A stretch of DNA of 64,000 bases. Origin: Symbiodinium natans. Taxonomy: Eukaryota > Sar > Dinophyceae > Suessiales > Symbiodiniaceae. The DNA is taken from positions 124,001-188,000 of the forward strand of contig CAJNDS010000178.1 of assembly GCA_905221605.1 (NCBI GenBank), read 5' to 3'. The notes below the pieces were generated by a model. The model did not search any database, was not told the DNA's origin, and saw only the letters and a program-made list of their open reading frames with translations. Below are positions 33,570 through 43,258 of this stretch, piece after piece (position 1 is the first letter of the stretch; each line of letters starts with the position of its first letter). Both the position numbers and the translations under genes were made by a program.

Positions 33570-34213
33570 CTTCTACGACGTATAGACTGAAAGTTGTGCT
33601 TCTTTTGCCAAGAAAGGTGCTGTTCCGCCGTGGGAATGCCAGTGTCGAGTGCCACATCGTGCCAGTGGTCCTGCACGAATCGCAGGAGAAAGCAGCAGGC
33701 CGCCTGCAGCGATCCCGAATCATCCCATTGAGGAGCTGCTGCTATCGCCATCAGGACCAGGTGAAAGCTGGAGAGCGGCGACACCGGCCACCACGAGCCT
33801 GTCCTCTCGCAGCGCTTCCGACGCAACTTCGGCAGATTGGCATTCCACATCTTGAGAAGCTTTAAAGCTAGGAATAACGTCATCTTCGATGTCCACCAGC
33901 CCTCCACCACTGGCTTCACGTAGCCGCTCAACATGGGCTTCCACCTCTGCTGCTTCGAATCATACTGGACGTGGGCAGGAGACCCCGGCTCCCACTTGGT
34001 GGCCACTACATCCCACTCTGTGCCTTCAGGGTAGCCGCGAATCTGAACTCCATACTCGAATGGCTGTAGCTGTGCTCTCGCCAGCTCGTGATAGTCTTTG
34101 CTCCGGGTTCGCAAGCTCTCCACGCGCTCCTGGGCATCCGCCTGTGCTGCCAACAGGCCCTCCAAAAGCATCTCGGCGATTCGGTGGTCGGCAGCCTCGC
34201 CGCGGAAAACCAC
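33566..34213 (-). CDS. Nucleotidyltransferase-like protein, exon 2 (third catalytic Asp and helical domain)
   Basis: Starts after the acceptor TTTCAG at 34214 and runs to TAG at 33566. It opens with VVFRGEAADHRIAEMLLEGL, which continues the catalytic strand of exon 1 and leads into a helix. The motif TEWDVVAT (Asp at 34010-34012) fits the third metal-binding acid of the Pol-beta fold. Further on, LALKLLKMW and PLSSFHLVLMAIAAA align in position and character with the helical-domain motifs (LVKHW, YALELLTVYA) of 2'-5'-oligoadenylate synthetases. The catalytic role (nucleotide transfer, product unknown) is inferred from the family. The last residues before the stop look unnatural, and the coding signal continues in another frame. 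Confidence 0.6.
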   Translation of the reverse strand: MVFRGEAADHRIAEMLLEGLLAAQADAQERVESLRTRSKDYHELARAQLQPFEYGVQIRGYPEGTEWDVVATKWEPGSPAHVQYDSKQQRWKPMLSGYVKPVVEGWWTSKMTLFLALKLLKMWNANLPKLRRKRCERTGSWWPVSPLSSFHLVLMAIAAAPQWDDSGSLQAACCFLLRFVQDHWHDVALDTGIPTAEQHLSWQKKHNFQSIRRRS

Positions 34214-35112
34214 CTGAAATGTATGTGTTGTGAGTTGTGTGTCGTGCATCGTGTGCCGTGTGTCGTGTGCCGTGCGGCGTGCGTGCGTCGTGTGTTGTGT
34301 GCTGTGTGCTGCGTGTCGTGTGTCGTGTGTCGTGTGTGGTGTATCGTGTGTCGTGTGTCGTGTGTCGTGTGTCGTGTGTCGTGTGTCGTGTGTCGTGTGT
34401 CGTGTGTCGTGTGTCGTGTGTCGTGTGTCGTGTGTCGTGTGTGCTGTGTTGTGTGTCGTGTGTCGTGCGTCGTGCGTCGTGCGTCGTGCGTGCGTCGTGT
34501 GTTGTGTGCTGTGTGTCGTGTGTGCTGTGTTGTGTGTTGTGTGTCGTGTGTTGCGTGTCGTGTGTTGTGTTGTGTTGTTTTGCGTGTCGTGTGTTGCGTG
34601 TCGTGTGTTCGTGTGTTGTGTTGTGTTTTGTGTGTTGTGTGTGGTCTGTTGTGTGTGGTGCGAGTCGTGCGTCGGGCGTTGTGCGTCGTGTTGTGTGTTG
34701 TGCGTTGTGCGTTGTGCGTTGTGCGTTGTGCGTTGTGCGTTGTGCGTTGTGCGTTGTGCGTTGTGCGTTGTGCGTTGTGCGTTGTGTGCCGTGTGCCGTG
34801 TGCCGTGTGCTGTGTGTTGTCTGTTGTGTGTTGTGTGTTGTGTGTTGTGTGTTGTGTGTTGTGTGTTGAGTGTCGAGTGTTGTGTGTTTTGTGTGTGTGC
34901 GTGTGTGTTGTGTGTGTGTGTGTCTACACGTCTCCCTCTCCTTTCATCTCTCCCCCATTCCTCTCCTGCTCCTGCTTCCTCTCCCTCGCCCTCGTCCCCG
35001 CTCCTACTTACTTTTCAACTCTTATACGCAGAGACTACTTGTATCGTGTATACCCAAGTTCGCACAAGATTAGTCAAGGCAGGTTCTGCACAGCCTCGCG
35101 AGATGCCCCCAC
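34214..35112 (-). other. Intron of the nucleotidyltransferase-like gene
   Basis: Proposed 899-bp intron, donor GAG|GTGGGG at 35112 and acceptor TTTCAG|GTGG at 34214, phase 0, with AG|G at both ends. Removing it joins DHDIE to VVFRG and rebuilds a continuous catalytic strand. Most of the intron is heptamer satellite. Unlike other proposed introns here, it does not start with TTTAGGG. Confidence 0.55.
34230..34930 (+). repeat. Heptamer satellite (TCGTGTG)n / (TTGTGCG)n / (TTGTGTG)n
   Basis: About 100 units of 7 bp in successive subarrays: TCGTGTG first, then TTGTGCG, then TTGTGTG. Since 7 is not a multiple of 3 and stops are absent, all three + frames stay open, giving Cys/Val-rich frames of up to 354 codons. 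These are artefacts. Confidence 0.95.
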
Positions 35113-35613
35113 CTCGATGTCGTGGTCTGAACCATCGACGTCCAATCGGTAGAGGGTGCTGCCCGCTTCCCGGATGCTCTTGAAGGAACCCTTCGGCAGA
35201 TGTTCCTTTAACAGCTTCCGCAAGTTCGACACCACGACGATCTTCTTGAAAGCACCGTCTGGAAGCAGGATGGCCCGGGCAAGGAGGGCACAGGAGGTGC
35301 CATCTTTCAATTCGCCAGAGCACAGGGCTCTGACCGATTCTACGGCCACTTCGCTCCTGGAAACGCTCTTCTTTAAGCTCCACTGAGGAAAGGAGATCTC
35401 GTAAGGAGGATCACAAGCCCTGAACACTCTGACTGACCCGCAGCCTTCGAAAGAAATCTCGTAGGATTCCGCCTTCACCTTCACGCCGCGCATCATGTGC
35501 GGGTTGGACTTGAAGGTTTTTACGGTCGCACAATGGGCGGCATGCTTCCCAGCCACGACACAGAGGCCGAGTAGCCCGCAAGACTGCGCCAAGCGCCGCG
35601 ACATGGGGGCCAT
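35113..35613 (-). CDS. Nucleotidyltransferase-like protein, exon 1 (catalytic GS-DxD motif)
   Basis: The Met at 35613 is the most sensible start. The open frame extends upstream to 35757 but is low-complexity Tyr/Ile from a TA repeat, although residues just before the Met look coding, so a 5' exon is possible. The N-terminus has a hydrophobic stretch (CGLLGLCVVAG), perhaps a targeting segment. At the end comes the Pol-beta nucleotidyltransferase signature hG[GS]x(9-13)Dh[DE]h: AGST...GSDHDIE at 35119-35166, with Gly-Ser, ten residues, then Asp-His-Asp. The overall pattern resembles OAS/cGAS/CD-NTase enzymes, which make oligo- or cyclic nucleotides; the exact subfamily is not resolved. Confidence 0.6.
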
Positions 35614-35699
35614 CTCACGGCGTGACGGCGCTGGAGCCGAAAGAAGGGAGCCACGCACGGCTTTGGCAAAGCGTGCGACGAATCTGATGGTACTAGCAT

Positions 35700-35776
35700 A
35701 TACATGTATGTACGTATATATATATATATACATGTATATATATATATATGTGTACATATATATATATATATATATA
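35700..35776. repeat. (TA)n microsatellite
   Basis: Interrupted TATATA/GTATGTA repeat just upstream of exon 1 of the nucleotidyltransferase-like gene, followed by C-rich tracts to 35808. It may fall in the promoter or an upstream intron. Confidence 0.85.
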
Positions 35777-35809
35777 AGTAGGGCAACCCCTCCCCCCCCT
35801 CCCCCCCCC

Positions 35810-36109
35810 TAGAGAATCTACCTCCACAGAAAGAGGCACGGTTTAGATCCCTGTGAGCCTGCAATATTGATGCTTTTACTTCTGATGGTTTGGAAGACAG
35901 TAGCCGTCCTTCAGCATTAACACGTTCTTATCAAAAATGCATAATTCGCGATCCATGCATGCTTTCGTAGGTACCATTGGCTGGAAAACGATTTGGCTTT
36001 CTGTTTCGATGATGTAGTGCTTGTGAGTTTGGTTGCTGGTAAGCCTGATAGGCAGCAAGGTGTGTGGAGGCGCTCTGCCAACTTAGAAACAAGACCCGAT
36101 GGTACTGCT
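35810..36109. other. Unique DNA upstream of the nucleotidyltransferase-like gene
   Basis: Array-free. A 60-codon minus frame (35876-36058) is open but not recognisable. Could hold the 5' end of the gene above. Confidence 0.3.
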
Positions 36110-36471
36110 GCCCTAAACCCTAAACCCTAACCCCTAAACCCCTAACCCTAAACCCTGAACCCTGAACCCTGAACCCTAAACCCTAAACCCTAAACCCTCA
36201 ACCCAAATCCCTAAGACCTCAAAAGCAAGAACTGGCAGAAGTAAAGCCCACCGAGTGGTCGGCTGGACTGCGCCGGCCGGAGGCGCCACAAGGAAGGCAC
36301 GACCCAAGTAGGTCAGAGCCTAGGATTTGAGTAGGGCTTAGGGTTTAGGGTTCAGGGTTTAGGGTTTAATTTTCAGGGTTCAGGGTTTAGGGTTTAGGGT
36401 TAGGGCTTTGGGCTTAGGGCTTAGGGCTTAGGGCTTCGGGCTTAGGGTTTAGGCCTGAGGGTTTAGGGTAC
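36110..36471. repeat. CCCTAAA array, core, TTTAGGG array
   Basis: CCCTAAA-type at 36110-36200, GC-rich core to about 36330, then degenerate TTTAGGG/CTTAGGG to 36470. Confidence 0.88.
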
Positions 36472-36642
36472 TTTAGGGGCCCCCAAAACCATATGAACAG
36501 AAGGATTCTGCAAACATGGCTTTCCAAAATCCCCCCTACAGGGACCCCTAGACCCCAATAGTAGGATCCTTATGTTTATGTGTGTGTGTTATTTTCTTGT
36601 TGCGCTTTGTTGTTTATGTTTATGTGGTTTTGGGGGCCTAAA
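36472..36642. mobile_element. 171-bp inverted-repeat element with TTTAGG ends
   Basis: Left end TTTAGGGGCCCCCAAAACCA then TATGAACA; right end TGTTTATGTGGTTTTGGGGG then CCTAAA. About 27 bp of imperfect complement. The outermost bases equal the telomere-like unit, so element end and repeat unit overlap. Interior non-coding, T/G-rich on the right. Confidence 0.7.
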
Positions 36643-37172
36643 TACTGACTTCCCCTGCAGCCAGGGAAGACAAAGACGAAAACTCTTCCGAGTCGCCCTA
36701 AACCCTAGTCTGAGGTCCAGGGCTTAGGGTTTAGAGTTTAGAGTTGATCTCGGACATCTAGAGGGCCTCAACCCCAAACCATAAACCAGGGGTGTGTGTG
36801 GTTCCTGGTTCAAACAGCCGGGCTTCTGAGGGCACATGACCCAAGGTAGAAACCAGCCAAGTGACCGGAAGATTCGACAAACACGGGTTCAGGGTTTTGG
36901 GTTTAGGGTTTAGGGTTTAGAGTTTAGGGTTTAGGGTTTAGGGTTTAGGGTTCTGGGTCCCCAAGCCTGAAAACCCCAAAAGGTTCGAACACCCTGAAGA
37001 TGGCTGCGCCAGTCATGGGATTCTATCTTGGAAGCCTAAGGTTCCACCCTTGGGTTTAGGGTTTAGGGTTTAGGGTTTAGGGTTCAGGGTTTAGAGTTTA
37101 GGGTTTATGGACCCTTTTGAAAGATCCCTCTCAAGAGAATTGGAGAGCCATATTGGGATCATAAGAGTCTAA
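36643..37172. other. Unique DNA with TTTAGGG groups
   Basis: TTTAGGG-type at 36895-36950 and 37050-37105. No gene recognised. Confidence 0.45.
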
Positions 37173-37310
37173 GGGTAGTTTCATGGGCCCTGATAACCTA
37201 ATCTGGTCCCTTACCTCCTAAGAAAGGGTTCGGAAGTACGGGCCCTTGGGATTGATAGGGTATATACGGGTCCGTTTAAGGGCCCATACTAAGCGATCAT
37301 GTAACTACCC
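37173..37310. mobile_element. MITE-like family G, copy 2
   Basis: GGGTAGTTTCATGGGCCC at left, GTAACTACCC at right with GGGCCCATACT nearby. The right terminal CCC is also the first CCC of the CCCTAAA array at 37308-37393, so array and element end coincide. Confidence 0.75.
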
Positions 37311-37393
37311 TAAACCCTAAACCCTAAACCCTAAACCCTAAACCCTAAACCCTAAACCCTAAACCCTAAACCCTAAACCCTAAACCCTAAACC
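37308..37393 (-). repeat. CCCTAAA array at an element end
   Basis: About 12 pure units starting within the last bases of the family G element. Confidence 0.95.
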
Positions 37394-39399
37394 CTTGAGA
37401 AACCTTTGGGGTGCGACCTTAGGGTGCGAGTCTGAATCGCTTGACCCAGGTGCCGGGAGCGCCACGAAGGCGCTGAGCAGCGAAAGTCGTACTGCACGCC
37501 GCTTGACCATGTGGTCAGTCCTTCTAGGGTTTAGGGTTTAGGGTTTAGGGTTTAGGGTTTAGGGTTTAGGGTTAGGGTGTAGAGTTCAAAGCATCCTCTA
37601 CTACACTCTCAAGTACGTGAAAGGCCGCAGTATCCCTCAAAAAGGGAGGCTTGATTGGGTGACCCAAAAAGTATAAGCCACATAAGGGTTTAGGGTTTAG
37701 GGTTTAGGGTTTAGGGTTTAGGGTTTAGGGTTTAGGCTAACTCCCTCATCCCTGGCCCTATAATCCCTAGAAGATTTAAAGCGAGGCGACTCGAAAACCC
37801 AATCCGCGAACCCTATCCTGAACCCTCATCCCTTAACTCGAACACTTCGAATTTAAAGAAGATCTCCCCCTGTACGTAATCGTTGAACGCTATAAACCCT
37901 AAACCTTAGGCTTAGCAAAAATGGTTGGCCCCCTCAACTTCGGATTCCGGCCCTTTAGGGTGTAGAGCTTAAAGTTAAGGACACGTTTAGGGTTTAAGAA
38001 GGGTTTAGGGGCAAGGAGGTTTAGGGTTTAGGGCCACCCCACCCCGCAAAAGAAACCGAGGAATGCAAAAGGGCATGTAGCCTTTTGGGGATCGAGGAGA
38101 AGGGAAGCCCACCCAAACCCCACAACCCTAATCCCCGAACCTTAACTACGGCTTTCGGGTCCGTTGCCTTAGGGATCCGGAGACGTGTCTTGGAGATTCA
38201 GCGATGTGAACCTACAAGCACGTAAACGTCGAAATTCTGCACATCTTGGTCTTGAGGGTTTAGGGTTTAGGGTTGGGGGCCGAGCAAGGGCCTCAGTGTA
38301 TCTGGGTGTGAGGGTCTAGGGCTTAGGGGTTTAGGGGTTTAGGGACTTATTAGGGGTAGGGGGATAGGCCATAAACCCAAAACCCTAAAACCCTGAACCC
38401 TGAACACTGTTTTCAAGGTGCTGTGGCAAATCCCGCCTCGGCTGCTCCTGGGCGCAGCAGACTTGAAGAACTGACGTCTTCGAGCCACGAGCGGTCCCGC
38501 AAAGCAAGGCATGCCGCATTCGGATGCAAGGCTGCCGGGGTTCAGGAATTAGGCGTTTAGGGTTTAGGGTTTAGGGTTTAGGGCTTTAGGGTCTTAGGGT
38601 TTTAGGGTTTTGGGGCTTCAGAAATGAGAACAACACAAGCACACGCACACAGAACACAGAGGCTATTTTAGGAAGGGGGGGTTGAGGTATTTGATGCTCT
38701 TTGGTCGGAGGAATTGCTTCAGGGGTACTTGCGTTTGTTTTCGTTTGGAGCTTGAGGGGTTTACGGGTTTTCTAGGTTTAGGATTGAGGCTTCTTGAAGG
38801 TTCATTCTAACCCCAATGAAAGTAGCTACCCTCAACATCAACCCCTACAACCATCAACCCCAAACCGTCAGGCAGAAGTCAGCCCGTCTCCGTCTACCCG
38901 GATGGCCTGGTCATCCAGCATCTCCTGCGCAACAGAAAAGGAGGATGCAGAGACCTTCAAACCCGAAACCCCGAAACCCCGAAACCCCGAACCCGAAACC
39001 CTAAGCCCTACCCCAAGCCCTAGGCCCTAAGCCCTAAGCCTTGGGCTCTAAGCCCGAAGCCCTAAGCCCCAAAGCGCGAAAGCCGCAAGCCCTAAGCCCT
39101 AAACCCAAAATAAACCTAAGCCCTAAACCCTGAACCCTGAAGCCTAAACCATGAGTATAGATGGGGGGAGAGCCTCGGGGCCCAATTCGGCCCAAACACC
39201 CTAAACCCTAAACCCTACACCCTAAACCCTAAACCCCAAACCCTAAACCCTAACCCTAGACCCAGGAGCAGTGAAGTGGGCACATGCTGGTGCGAGCAAT
39301 TTGCGGCTGTCCGGTGCTGGGGTTCAGGGTCTAGAGGTTTCGCGGTGAGGGGTGTAGGGGTGTAGGGGTTTAGGGTTGAGGGTTTTGGGGGTTTTGGGT
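37394..39399. repeat. Arrays with unique spacers
   Basis: TTTAGGG-type at 37527-37580, 37686-37735 and 38553-38600; CCCTAAA-type at 39198-39256; octamer CCCCGAAA at about 38960-38990. The unique DNA 37740-38540 holds no recognisable gene. Confidence 0.75.
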
Positions 39400-39590
39400 A
39401 GGGGTTTGGGGTTTGGGGTTTGGGGTTTGGGGTTTGGGGTTTGGGGTTTGGGGTTTGGGGTTTGGGGTTTGGGGTTTGGGGTTTGGGGTTTGGGGTTTAA
39501 GGTTTTGGGTTTAGGGTTTAGGGTTTAGGGTTTCGGGTTTAGGGTTTAGGGTTTAGGGTTTAGGGTTTAGGGTTTAGGGTTTAGGGCTCC
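39400..39590 (+). repeat. TTTGGGG array passing into TTTAGGG
   Basis: About 14 TTTGGGG units (39403-39497) then TTTAGGG units to 39588. A sharp switch of monomer type inside one continuous array. Confidence 0.95.
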
Positions 39591-41004
39591 TGTCCTGAGC
39601 GCCGAGTCCACGCAGAGCCGTGTCCGCACGCCGGCGCTGGGGCAGGAGGGATAGTCGGGTGGGCAGGTCTCGTTTGGGGTTTAGGGTTTAGGGTTTAGGG
39701 TTTAGGGTTTGGGGTTTAGGGTTTAGGTTTGAGGGGTTGTTGAGGGTTTAGTTGCCCCCTAAGGCCTAAACTTGCCCGAAAACTTTTGACTCTGAAGCCT
39801 CAAAACCAGCCGAAGACCTTGTTGATCACCCAAAGCCCTAAAAAAATGTTTAGCTCTCCTGTAAGGATTAGAGATGATTAGAGCTTGCGGGTTTAGGAGT
39901 TAGGGTTTCCCTAAACCCTAAACCCTAAACCCTAAACCCTAAACCCTAAACCCTAAACCCTAAACCTTCAGGGTTTCGGGCTCTAACCCCCTCAACCCTA
40001 AAAATTTAAGCCCTAGAACAGCGCGGGACTTCCTGCTCAAAGCGGGTTCTAACAAACGCTTAGGGTTCAGGGTAAAAACCCTAAACTCAAAACCCTAAGC
40101 CCTGAAGCCTGAACCCTAAACCCAAAACTCTAATGAGTCTATTACCCCTAAACCCCAGAAAATCCCCCCCCCAATTTCCAATTTCCGGAACTGCACCTGC
40201 TCCGCCCAGCTGACTGCACCAGACTCGGGCCGTGCTCCTGTTTAGGGTTTAGGGTTTAGGGTTAAGGGTTTAGGGTTTAGGGTTTAGGGTCTAGGGGTTG
40301 GCACACTCTTCTTGCTGAGAACTTAACCCTAAACCCTAAAATCCCTAAACCTTCAGCCTGAAACCTTCAAGCTAGATGCATAGTAGAGCTTTGAGTCAAC
40401 TTGCTGAGTTTGCGATCCTCCATGTGGGCCAGTTCGGGGGGGCTCTTAGTAGGGGCCCTCAACAGGGGAGCCCTGATATGTCACAAACCTTAGGGTTTAG
40501 GGTTTAAGTTTAGGGTTTAGGGTTTAGCGCCCAACCTAAAAGAGCCCTAACTACTCCCGTAAAGGTCAGTTACCCTAAGTTTCCTGTGCTTATCCAGCTC
40601 TCCGCTGTTGTCGCCCAATAAACAGCCTAAACTTTGTGAACCCTTTCCAGCAACAAATGCCAGCATAAACCCGAAAAAATCTGAAGCGCCAGAAAAACCC
40701 TTTGAACCCCAAAAGCCCTAAACCTCGTGAACCCCATGAACCCTTCCAAGAACCCCTAGAACCAAGAGTAACCTAGGAATAAAAGGGGTGCCCTTGTTGG
40801 TTGAAAAGGGCTAGTAAGCCAACCTGAAATAATGGCCTACTCTGGGTCCTACACCCCGATCCCCAAACGCCTATACTTGGTAGCCCCAGAAACCATCTTG
40901 CAGCAAGGGTACCCTTTTTGGTTGGTTCCAGGGATTCTTGAACCAAATCAAGGTAAAAGCGTACCACTGGGCTACCTTACCCCGAAACCCCAAACCCTAA
41001 ACCC
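39591..41004. other. Short arrays, unique DNA and one element copy
   Basis: TTTAGGG at 39675-39730 and 40240-40295; CCCTAAA at 39910-39967. The core 39591-39674 is GC-rich. Family H copy inside (see 40760-40852). Confidence 0.6.
40760..40852. mobile_element. Dispersed repeat family H, copy 2
   Basis: ACCAAGAGTAACCTAGGAAT, then AAAAGGGGTGCCC...TTGG, ending CTACTCTGGGTCCTAC. Same order of motifs as 51847-51950, with no telomere array inside. Confidence 0.65.
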
Positions 41005-41093
41005 TAAACCCTAAACCCTAAGCCCTAAGCCCTAAACCCTAAACCCTAAACCCTAAACCCTAAACCCGAAACCCTAAACCCTAAACCCTAAAC
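41005..41093 (-). repeat. CCCTAAA array
   Basis: Left arm of the core 41094-41172; right arm is the TTTAGGG array at 41185-41255. Confidence 0.95.
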
Positions 41094-41172
41094 CGCCCGC
41101 GCCTTGAGCCAGCGCCGCCAGCGCGCCGCGGACCTTCGCCGCGGCAGCCGCCGGCTCCGCCGTAAGGCGCAT
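41094..41172 (-). CDS. Putative exon (MRLTAEPAAAAAKVRGALAA type)
   Basis: A clean example of the exon-in-inverted-arms layout. On the minus strand, CCCTAAACCTCGCCCGCAG serves as acceptor, then 26 codons plus one base, then GCG|GTTTAGGG as donor. Product MRLTAEPAAAAAKVRGALAA then LAQGAG, an Ala-rich helix with GC-ending codons; it may begin with the first Met. The opposite strand is also open (ALSQRRQRAADLRRGSRR…), so strand is a judgement. No family recognised. Confidence 0.4.
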
Positions 41173-41184
41173 CTGCGGGCGAGG

Positions 41185-42957
41185 TTTAGGGTTTAGGGTT
41201 TAGGGTTTAGAGTTTAGGGTTTAGGGTTTAGGGTTTAGGGTTTAGGGTTTAGGAATTGGGGGTTCGGAGGCTTAAGGATTTTAGGAGTTCCTTCCTCCTG
41301 CCTACAGCGAGCACCTTTGGAAATTAGTTCAGACACCCTAAGCTTACCCTGAACCCGAAACCCGAAACCCGAACCCGAAGCCCGCACCCGAAGCTTGTTC
41401 TGCATAATCGAGTACCTGTTATCTACGAGTTGTACCTTGGACCCTAAGGTTGTGCCCTTAGGTCTTGGGGACCTTTTTTAAGTCCTTAAGGTCGCATAAG
41501 GGGATTTTCTAGGGATTCGGGTTTCGGGGAATCTAACGCCCCTCTTACGAGCAGATTAGGGGTATCCTTTAGGGGTACAACCGAAGGGGTACAATCGGGG
41601 GTTGAGGGTTTAGGGTTTAGGGTTTAGGGCTACGAGTCTGAATCCCTTGATGTTATAAGGTACCTAGATGGACCGTCTCACAAAGAGATGCATTTTCACC
41701 AGAGACTAGCATGTAGAAAATCGAGCAAATGCCTAAATCTCGAAACGAGCCAAGTCCCGAGCAGATCAGGAGAATTTACTATTTTGCTCCAAAGGGTTAA
41801 GGGTTTAGGGTTTAGGGTTTAGGGTTTAGGGTTTAGGTCTCAGGGTTTAGTTGCATGCTGGCAAGGACCCTGAACCCTAGTCCCTCAACCCGAAACCACA
41901 CATCAAACGCTTTGGGACCTCCAGTTGCGCTCCTGGCGGACGGCTTTTTGGTGCGATACTGGTACCAGTGTGGCAAATGAAACGCAGATCTAGGACAATC
42001 GGCAACAGCAACGACTTGAGTCTATCACACGGATCCCCTAAACCCTAAACCCTAAACCCTAAACCCTAAACCCTAAACCCTAAACCCTAAACCCAGTGAC
42101 TACATTGTCCTACAATGGAACTGCGTGCGGAGCTTGTTCAGCTCTCACTTCAAACCAAGCCTCGGACCCCAGAGCAGATTCTTCAACCGGGGTAGAGTTT
42201 AGGCTAGGGTTTAGGGTTTAGGGTTTAGGGTTTAGGGTTTAGGGTTTAGGGTTTAGGGTTTAGGGTTTAGGGTTTAGGGTTTAGGGTTTAGGGTTATGGT
42301 TTAGGGTTTTGGGTTTAGGGTTTAGGGTTTAGGGTTTAGGGTTTAGGGTTTAGGGTTTAGGGTTTAGGGTTTAGGGTTTAGGGTTTAGGGTTTAGGGTTT
42401 AGGGTTTAGGGTTTAGGGTTTAGGGTTTAGGGGTTCGGGTTTAGAGTTTAGGGTTCAGGGTTGCGGGATTCTTCAACCCCTAAAGCCTAAACCCCGTAAA
42501 CAAACACCCACACCTTAACGTCTAGTCCATCCTACACTGCAAAGCTGTACATTAGGTTATCGACTGTTTTGGGTTTGCGCGCCTTGTAGGGTTTGCGTAG
42601 GCTATAACAGGGTTTATAGGGTTGGTAGTGCTAGGCCTCCACAGCCCCTGAAATCCTACAGCATAAGTCTAAACTTTGAATCTCTGCAGTGTGTTCCGAG
42701 GCAAGCAAGCAGGCCCGAACCAAAGCTAAGAAGCTTTGCGCCCGAGCTTGTTCCACGGCGCTCTCTTCGAGGAGGCTGGGTTTGAGGTTGAGGCGCCACG
42801 AAGATGTGCTTGGGATTTAGGCCTTAGGCTTCTCGGCTGGGGGTACTTGAGTCCCTAAACCCTAAACCCTAACCCCTAAACCCTAAACCCTAAACCCTAA
42901 ACCCTAAACCCTAGGTCCATGCAACTTCAAGCGGAAACAGATGCCCAGCCTATCCCA
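41185..42957. repeat. Arrays with unique spacers
   Basis: TTTAGGG-type at 41185-41255, 41605-41630, 41800-41835 and 42205-42440 (the last about 33 units). CCCTAAA-type at 42037-42093 and 42857-42913. The core 42094-42204 is open on the + strand (MELRAELVQLSLQTKPRTPE) but lacks a unique solution. Unique DNA 41260-41600 holds nothing recognised. Confidence 0.85.
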
Positions 42958-43058
42958 AAGGATCCATGTACCTATATAGTATATACTTGGGCCTTAAAGG
43001 GGTTCCTATATAGTAGCTTTAGGGCCCAAGTATATACTATATAGGTACATGGATCCTT
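42958..43058. mobile_element. MITE-like family A, near-perfect 101-bp palindrome
   Basis: Arms of about 35 bp match exactly: AAGGATCCATGTACC... at left and GGTACATGGATCCTT at right, around a spacer of about 29 bp. A degenerate copy is at 9160-9265. The arm identity implies recent insertion, or gene conversion between the arms. Non-coding. Confidence 0.88.
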
Positions 43059-43117
43059 AGGGTATGTGGGACCAGCACCATTGCAGGGGTCGGTGGGAAG
43101 TTTGGGGTTTCCAGCGT

Positions 43118-43258
43118 TTCTGGAATTTCTGGAATTTTAGGGTTCCTGGCGTTTCTGGGGGGTTTCTAGGGTTTTGGGGGTTTCTAGGGTTTCTGGGGTT
43201 TCTGGGGTTTCTAGGGTTTCAAGAGCTTCTGGGGCTTCTAGGGCTTCTAGGAGGGTTT
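43118..43258 (+). repeat. Period-9 variant array TTTCTGGGG / TTTCTAGGG
   Basis: About 15 nonamer units, similar to 27860-27975. Encodes only a Leu/Gly/Phe periodic artefact. Confidence 0.88.

Noticed and set aside
33563-34233. + strand open frames opposite the nucleotidyltransferase exon 2
   Set aside because: Antisense shadows; the minus strand carries the family motifs and splice sites.
34088-35183. Long Cys/Val-rich + strand open frames (up to 354 codons)
   Set aside because: They arise from a 7-bp satellite without stops; all three frames are open over the same stretch, and the true coding signal is on the minus strand on both sides.
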